From: Mytilus galloprovincialis | Lineage: Eukaryota > Mollusca > Bivalvia > Mytilida > Mytilidae | Assembly: GCF_965363235.1 (NCBI RefSeq) | Contig: NC_134841.1 | Coordinates: 54,209,078 to 54,273,077 of the forward strand | Direction of reading: 5' to 3' | DNA: 64,000 nucleotides | Shown here: positions 27,601 to 36,600 of the stretch, piece after piece | Position numbering within the stretch: the first letter of the stretch is position 1 | Layout of the letters: each line of letters starts with the position of its first letter | The notes under the pieces: generated by a model | Database searches by the model: none | What the model was told of the DNA's origin: nothing | Seen by the model: the letters and a program-made list of their open reading frames with translations, nothing else | Translations under genes and position numbers: made by a program

Positions 27601-30600
27601 AGGGGGTTGAAATTACACTGTAAAAAAATTTGGGTCCAGAATTTTAAAGGAAAGTAGTGATTTGGTCCAGCTGAAAAAGGTTGAAAATGAGCACTTCGGA
27701 AGCTGTCAAAAGATTTCAAGACGCCCTAAACATAAAATTGGCCATATTTTGAGTTAGAGGCGATGAAGTTTTCTATAAATTTGATATAATTTGTCCCAAA
27801 AGTAGTACAACACACTGTAAAAGTTTCTTTGAGAAAGCGCAGGTGGGATTTTTTTTATTTTCATTTATGTTCTAAAAGAAATGCACTACGAATTAATTGT
27901 GTTCTCGGACCAGTATAGTCCATTACGAAAGACCTAAACCTATTACATATTTCATAAGGGGAACCTCAATGTGGTCATTTTTTATAATGAAGAACATCAC
28001 GAAATGACAACCATTTAATTGTAAATTACTGATATTTCAAAGGCACATACTTATTGCCAATTTTATCTACATGTATATTCCATTAATGTTATGCAAAAAC
28101 TTCTCAATTCTACTGACAATATTAACATTTGTATTGAAGTGTTGAACACCTTTTTTTGTTTTGCTGTTATGTTTGTACAACTTCTCAAAAATTGGTTTTA
28201 TACTGCAGCTGTAACACTTTAGAATAGATAAAGGAAGATGTGGTTTGAGTGGCAATGAGACAACTTATAAAAGTAAATCATTATAGGTCAAGGTATGGCC
28301 TTGAACACTCAGCTTCTGCTCACACCAAACAGCAAGCTGTAAAGAGCCCCAAAAAATACTGATGTTAAACCTTTACACAGGGAAACAAACAGTCTAATCT
28401 ATATAAAAAACGAGAAACACAAATGTATCACTTAAACATTATATGTTATTCAGGTCTCAGACAGGGTATATACTGTGACATTCCCGGCTTAGAGTTTATA
28501 TCCCCTGAGCCGAAGGCGAAGGTGATATAAGCCCTAAGCCGGGAATGTCACAGTATATACCCTTTCTGAGACCTGAATTACACATATATTACAGATTACC
28601 CCTGACTTAATGTTATTTTCCAGTGCAGGTATTAAATTTTGTTGACAACACATATATATTGAAAAACCCAACCTGATATGTTGGGCATACGTGAAGGATT
28701 TTCTAATTTGCTGTGAACATAATTTTATCGTGTATGTAATAATTTATAATAACACTTTTAACATCAAATTAAAGTATTAAAAGTGTTAATTGCGTGATTT
28801 TGTATCAAAAATGTATTATTGACTGAAGCACGTCATTATTTTCCCTCTGTGAACCTCTGACAGTCTGATTGCTTATGACTACCTCACATAGTAACCGGTG
28901 TTATGATGACGTTTTTGAGGTTCCAATTGGGGATAAAAATGTCGTATATACCCCGGCAGTTTCCTGAATATATACTGACATCTCTGTTGTTATCCAATCA
29001 GAAACCTCGACACATTTGTAATCCGTAATATAAGACAACCACTGAACATCAGACTCCTGACTAAGGACAATTGCTTATGTCTTCATTTCATGTTGCTGTA
29101 GGGAAAGAAAATAATTTGTTTCTGGTGTTATAATTTTCAGAAACATATTTGCCATTATTTTTAGTTGCATTTAAAATCAATAACTGGTAATTGTCTGAAA
29201 AACATCAAACATCCAGTTTTTTTTGTATTTGGCACAAAACTGTGGAAGAGCTCATTAAAACTTGGCCTTTCTCAGTTTCTAACGTCTCATGGAAAAAAAA
29301 AATTTCTGACATTGACCTTATATTGTGTATTAAATTTCTACAAAGGTGCACACTATCATCCTTTTACAAACAGTGGACTTGGGAGCAACTTGAAAGTGGG
29401 AATTTGAACTTTTCAGAGGAGTTCCAGTATAACAGGTAAGTAACAATAAGTAAACCCTGTTTCAGGAGAAAAACAAATATCATTCGTATCTGCAACGTTT
29501 GTGATGCTTTATCATATTAAAAGATATATTTTGGTTCAAATGAAAGACTATGTCAATGTTGCAATATGAAAGCTTTTGAAAATGAATATCATTTTGTAAT
29601 GATTTGTCCAGCCTATAGACATTTGCGTTTAAGATTTTTGCCTAAATATTACTGTTTTTGCCCTAATATGTCAAAATGTTTATCACTTATTCAAACATGT
29701 TCAAGAACTTTTGTATTAAAACTTTGCTATCTAATTGAATTTGATAAAAGTTTGTATTCATATGGAGACATTTCAGCATGAGCATTCTTGTTGCATTCTT
29801 TCATGGATACCTCTTGGCTTAAAATATATAATTATGCTAAAAAAAATTTGTAAATAGGTTAAGATATGCATGGTACAGTTTCCTGGAGTTATTGGATTTG
29901 AATTATAACAATGGGTTTTCCTGTCCTGAATGTGGAGACTGTCCACACACTGTTGTTATGGATGGAGTTTCTTTGGGACTTAGAAAGACCTTCATGCCCT
30001 GGAAACAATATTTAAAGGAGACAACAGATAATGTTACATTTGATGGAAGGTATATTAGTTTTCTGTTTTAGAGACTTAATTTTACTTGAAGCTCAATAAA
30101 TACATGTGAGTTTTTTAGAATGACAATGAGATGTACAAATATACAAAAAGGTCAAATAGCAAATATGTAAAAAATTGTTGTTCAACATAATTTCAACAAT
30201 TATAATAAAAAAATACTATAAGAAAGTCTTCAAACGTATCTGCCTTAGTATGTGAAAAAAGTAAGTCAAGCATCTTAATTTCAGATAGAAAAATAGGTTA
30301 ACAGATGCATTGATATTAATTTTCATAATGCAATTACTATCTGACAGACCTCAAATGAAATTAAAATGAATGAGACAGATAGCAGTCAAACAAAAATCCA
30401 TATGTAAAGAATAAAGTCAGGTTTTAAACCAAATTGTGTGCACATCAAAATAACAATCATAATGAAAAGAACTTGAATTATCAGTGTTGAAATTTTCTTC
30501 AAGTCTAGAAGAGCTCTTTCTTAAATGGCCGTCATCATGGTTATATTTATATTTAGAGTTAATAATTTTTGAATATTTTTCAGATAAGTGTTCATATTTG

Positions 30601-33600
30601 AAAAGAAAGCTATACTTAGTTATTATATTAGGTATACTACCCTCCTTTGCATACTGGTCAGCTAGCAAGCTAACAAATATAATTCCTTTATGGCACACTC
30701 AAGGCGTTTTGCTGTAAAGTGTATTGGAAGAAAGATTTTAAAGTTATAACTGACCAGGGTTTTTCTGTTACACATATATTGTATTATTTCAGTTCTCACA
30801 ATACACGAGTATTCATCAACAATGCTGAAACGAGAAAGCTGCTGTTGAAGTTTGTTAAGGAGGGGTTAGATGAAAAAGAATACTGCCAATTACAAAAACT
30901 AATTTCAACTTATCAACCTGCAATGACAGATTTATTGAATGACTTTTGGGAATCTGGTTTTGCCAAATGTCCTGGGATTTATTGTGATTTGTTATCGGTA
31001 TTATCAAGCAATTACCCAGTTTGTGGTTTTTTGCATAATAACAATAGAATCTTTCAAATATTTTCTGATTGGAGATTTTTTTTTCAAAATGATGACAGTG
31101 TGCTTTTGGAGCAAGAAGTTCCTTTATTTTTCAAATTTTTAAAAAACCTGGAATGGAAAATTCCTGAATTTATGCATCCTATCATGAAGGAGTTAGTTGT
31201 AAGGGCACAGTCAACATTTGTTGGCAAAATACACAACACCTCAGACTGTGAACCAGGCTGTGCCTGTGGAGGGATTGGTTTTTTAATAGCATGAAGTTGT
31301 TTTCAGAAAAATCATGATTGTATGTTTGTTTAATTCCAATGGGAGATAATTCATGCACTATTAACCAATTAATTAACTAGTTAATTAATGCACTAGTGAT
31401 GGAATTATATTTGTTATTTAATAGGTTCATTAATGACAACTTATCAACTTTTTTCTTCTTTAACATTCATCTGTTGTTATTTAATCCATGGGTGATTGGA
31501 ACATGATTTTACTAAACAGGTACATGGGAGACAACTCTTAAACTATTTTGTTGATTAACATTTTCCTATGTAATCCTCTGGTGATGGGCATATTATTTTT
31601 ACTAACAGGTACATAAAAAATCTTTACCTGAAGGAGAATACATTTTTGTAGGTTGGTTCAATTCCAATGGGAGACAACTCTTGTACTATTTTACTTATCA
31701 ACATTTTCATTAATCTTATTTAATCCTTTGGTGATGGAAATATGACTTTTAACTAACCACTAACAGGTACATAAAAAGTCTTCATCTAAAGGAGAATACA
31801 TTTATTGTAGGTTGGTTCAATTCCAATGGGAGACAACTCTTGTACTATTTTACTTATTAACATTTCCCTTTATCTTATTTAATCCTTTGGTGATGGAAAT
31901 ATGACTTTTAACTAACCACTAACAGGTACATAAAAAGTCTTCATCTAAAGGAGAATACATTTATTGAAGGTTGGTTCAATTCCAATGGGAGACAACTCTT
32001 GTACTATTTTACTTATTAACATTTTCCTTTATCTTATTTAATCCTTTGGTGATGGAAATATGACTTTTAACTAACCACTAACAGGTACATAAAAAGTCTT
32101 CATCTGCAGGAGAATACATTTATTGTAGGTTGGTTCAATTCAATGGGAGACAACTCTTGTACTATTTTACTTATTAACATTTTCCTTTATCTTATTTAAT
32201 CCTTTGGTGATGGAAATATTACTTTTAACTAACCACTAACAGGTACTAAAAAGTCTTCATCTAAAGGAGAATACATTTATTGTAGGTTGGTTTGATTCCA
32301 ATGGGAGACAACTCTTGTTTATCTTATTTAATCCTATGGTGATGGAATTATTATTTTTACTAACAGGTTCATGGGAGACAACTCATTAACCTTTACTTGC
32401 TGATATTTAATCACATGGTAATTTTTACATCAGAGGCCCCTGAGGGGCCTCGGGTGTATTGCCATCGCCTACTTTTCAAAGATCAAAGAGATGCATATAT
32501 AATTAGTTTTGGAATAATAACCGACATTATAGACCCGCGGACCTATATAGTGCAGAATAAAATTCCGTATCGCTTCTTTTAAATTCATGTTTTCAATGGA
32601 TACTCAGTTTTTTTAATTTTTCTTAATGCAAAATTTATAATATGAAAATGTTTTGTCGTTAGAAATATTTGTATATTAATAAAACGATCTTCAATATCAA
32701 TGACGCATCGAAAATTGTTGTTGCGGATGAATACCACGAGTGTGCAAGAGGGCAAGAGCGAGCGTGTAGAAAATCGAGAGGAAATCAATTCACACATTTA
32801 TACACAGAAAGGTAATTATATTTCAATTATTTGATTTGGAGTAACCTTTTTAAACCGTTTGTAGCATATTTGTCTATAATATTAACGTAGCAAAACCAGG
32901 AAAATTTAATCTGTCATAATATTAAAATAAATTATCAGGTCACGTCCCCGCAGCCATTTTGAAAATACCAGCAGATTGGGTAGGAGTAACAAGAACCTGC
33001 AAGGCCTTTAAAGATAAGGTTACTATTTGTGTATTTTTTATAACAACAATTTGTTTTTATAAAGATCTCAACAATTTTTGGAGTTAAATTTCTTTTCTTC
33101 GTAAATAACAAGTAGATTGATCACTTGGACACACACACGGAACTATTTTCTGTTTTTTAAGATACTGTTTCGGATTTTCGCTCCTTCTCCGACTTAGTTT
33201 GTTGCATTAGTATATGTGACCCTTGACGGGGGACTTTGACTATGTCTATGTAAGTAATTCTAATATATAATTATAATTGGTTGAATTTATTGTATTTATA
33301 TAATATTCAGAGAATCTTCGACTTTTTCTTCTTCCAATAGAGTTGGACTCTTTTTGAGTGTATAAAGACTCTTGCTCGTAAAATCAAGAGTCTTACTTTA
33401 CACTGAAATGTCAGAATTTGGGTTAATCACATTTACTGAATTACTATAGATATATTGGGAGAAACCTTGCAGTTTTGGAGATATAAATATAGATTAACTG
33501 TCCTGTTTTTTAAGTCTTCCTTAGCTTGTAGTATTGTATTATTTTGACCATACATGACATGTATCGCCAAAATTATATGATAATTTGATGACATACTTGT

Positions 33601-36600
33601 GCTTATCATACTCTACAGCATTATTTAATTTAAATGTGTAACCATATCCATGTCAAATTTTAGTAACTTATATTAGACATTTGTTCACACATACATGCAT
33701 TTGAGAACTTGAATTGAGCAAATATGATTAGTTATATCTATGAGAAATACAATCAGTTAACTTTATCTATGAGCACCCATGAGATCTTAAATTGAGCAAA
33801 TATGATCAGTTATATGTTGAGTAAAATTTGAGCTAGATCTACTCAATTGAGTTAGATATATATCAATATTGAGACTAATCTAAATGGTTATTTGAGCACA
33901 CATGAGCCTATTTATACTATTGAGAGCAATATTGGGATACTGCATGAGCAAACTAAGCAAATCTTTATTGAGACAAACCTATGAGCGCTATATTTTTAAA
34001 TTTGTTCTTGACAATTTTTTGTTTATTTTTAAAAAAAATATAGGGACAACAGAGTTGGTGTATGTGGGTTCGATTCCCACCCTAGGCATTCATTTATATT
34101 GGCTGGTGCAAAGCGGGTAGTTTAGCTTAGTGGCCCCACACTGACTCTGTTGTTCATATGTTACTTAAAAAAATTAGGCGGCATCGTTCAGGTCTTGCCA
34201 TCTTTATTTTTCTATTCGAAAATCAGACACAACAAAACCATTGAATAATTGTGAAAATTATACCACAGATAACTATGGTAAAACTTTAATTGTTTTTGGC
34301 ATAATTAAACTTGGCTGCCATCCAAGATCTAAAAAGTTTTTATATTGATGAATTATATATATCAGATTTGGATTCTTTTGGTTACAAAACATTTTGGATG
34401 GTACATGTAGGTAGCGGCCAAATCTTTATTCCTAAAGGCTTAAAGCTTTCAGGTCTGAAAATTGCCCGAAATCATCACATTTTGACAAATGTACTTTTAT
34501 GAAAAGAACTGATTTATTGAGTGTTAAGACTTTTGAAATAGACCCAAATTACGAACCAAATTGAGAACTTTTTGGAGTTTTATAGTTAAGGCTATTTTGG
34601 GCAATAAGTGAAACTTGTCCTTTGAATCAGTGGTTTCACAATAACCATTATATACTAAGTATCTGTTAGAAGATAGTTCTTTCACAGTACATTGTTAAAC
34701 TTAAAGATAAATATATACCAACAATGACCAATATTAATGATGGAATGCGATTATACATGTATATATACTGTTTTATATTGTTACATGTACATACATAAAT
34801 GAAAATTAAAACCAAACTGTTGTCATTATTCATAAAAAAAGAAAAGGGAGGTATGATTGGTATAAATCAGACACCAGCTCTAGACAAAAATGATGAAAAA
34901 GAAATAAAGCTTATAACCATACAACATTTTTACAATCAGAAAAAAACTATACATAAATCAGTTAGAAATAGCCATTAAATGTCAAATGTTAAACAATATA
35001 TACAAGAAAACTAATGTACAATCGGGAAATCAAGATATACACCAAAAAATTACAAGGCCTGTTTTACAGGTTTCTTACAAAGGACCGAAACATTCATATG
35101 GTAGTTGTGTTCTATATGTATAGTGCAAAATGTTCTCATTGCTATACCAGTGGTATCCATAGTATTACTATTAAATCCAAAACAAAGTAAAAAAAACCTA
35201 ACAGTTGAAAAACTATCCAAATGTGATATTCAATTAACAAAAATACCATCATTAGCAAATGGCTATCTACATATAATACATTGTAATATTTACAATGAAC
35301 CATTTAATAATTAGAAAACAGAACCTACAATGTACATGTATAGCTGCTGATTTAAAAAAAAGAATATAATGGATAAATGATTGACTGTGTTACAATAAAA
35401 CCAAGATACAAATGTAACTCAGTGAAGCTATTTATGAACATTTAAAGAGTTTGTGTTGACTGCAACAAAAATCTAGAATAAGGGATAGTAATCTTGCTGT
35501 GTTAACATCCATTTAATTAGCAATTGATCCAAAAGCTAAATGTTTCAGAAAAAAGACCTGGATACTACATGTACAAACATTGTTAATAAATGCCATTTGT
35601 AGACAGTGGCGGATCCAGAACTTTTCCTAAGGGGGGGGGGGGCCCGCTGACTGACCTAAGAGGGGGCCCGCTCCAGTCATGCTTCAATGATTCCCTATAT
35701 AATCAACCAAATTTTTCCCAGGAAAGGGGGGCCCGGGCCCCCAGGGCCCCCCCTGGATCCGCCTATGGTAGAGCAGGATCTGCTTACCCATACGGAGCAC
35801 CTGAGATCACCTGTTTTGGTGGGGTTCGTGTTGCTCAGTCTTTAGTTTTCTATGTTGTTCCTAGTGTACTTTTATTTGTATGCATGTCTTTTTCAGTTTT
35901 AGTCATGGAATTGCAAGTTTATTTTCCATTTATGAGTTTGCTGTTCATCTGGTATCTTTAGCCCCAGGGTTTCCCCTGGGTCAATTATTTTTTTCGCCAC
36001 CTCTTTCGCCAAAACAATATATTTTTCCCCACTTTATTTTTTAATTAGCCACAATATTACAATTTATCTGTTTTGATATGATTGTCTTGAATCTCTTTTT
36101 CATAGTTCAGTGAGTGACTATATAGCTACTCGAAGAATTGTTTGCTATGTTGATTCTCTATTATAAGTTATATGTTAGCGATTTTTGTATGTGTGCAACT
36201 ATATGGTCATAATGCCAATCTAGCAGTCCTCATTTGACCAAGTAATCATTGATAATTCACAAAGTTAAGTTTCCTAGTTCATGTCAGTATCTCAGATATG
36301 ATAGCAAACTATATTTAATATTTGTACTATATTGTATGGTGAACATATCTGTCTGGTAGGTATAATATAAACACCTGTCATTTTTCAATAATTCAACACA
36401 ACTTGAGGTCCTCTGATGTTCAGTACTTCAGTACTTTGATTATACTTTTATTACATTACCATATACCAGTTTTACACATTTTCATTATATAGGCATTTGC
36501 TATGGCTATGAGATTATGGAAGATGCAGAGAGTCCCAACATACCTTTTACTGTTCTCTGTACTAGATTTCATACTGGTAATTTTTTTCTACATATATTTA

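Noticed and set aside
34064..34087. tRNA gene
   Set aside because: Only a T-arm; no D-arm, anticodon arm or matching acceptor stem.
35590..35961. 123-codon plus ORF rich in Gly, Ala and Pro
   Set aside because: Produced by the GGATCC-ended MITE-like element, which has the same sequence at 983-1146.
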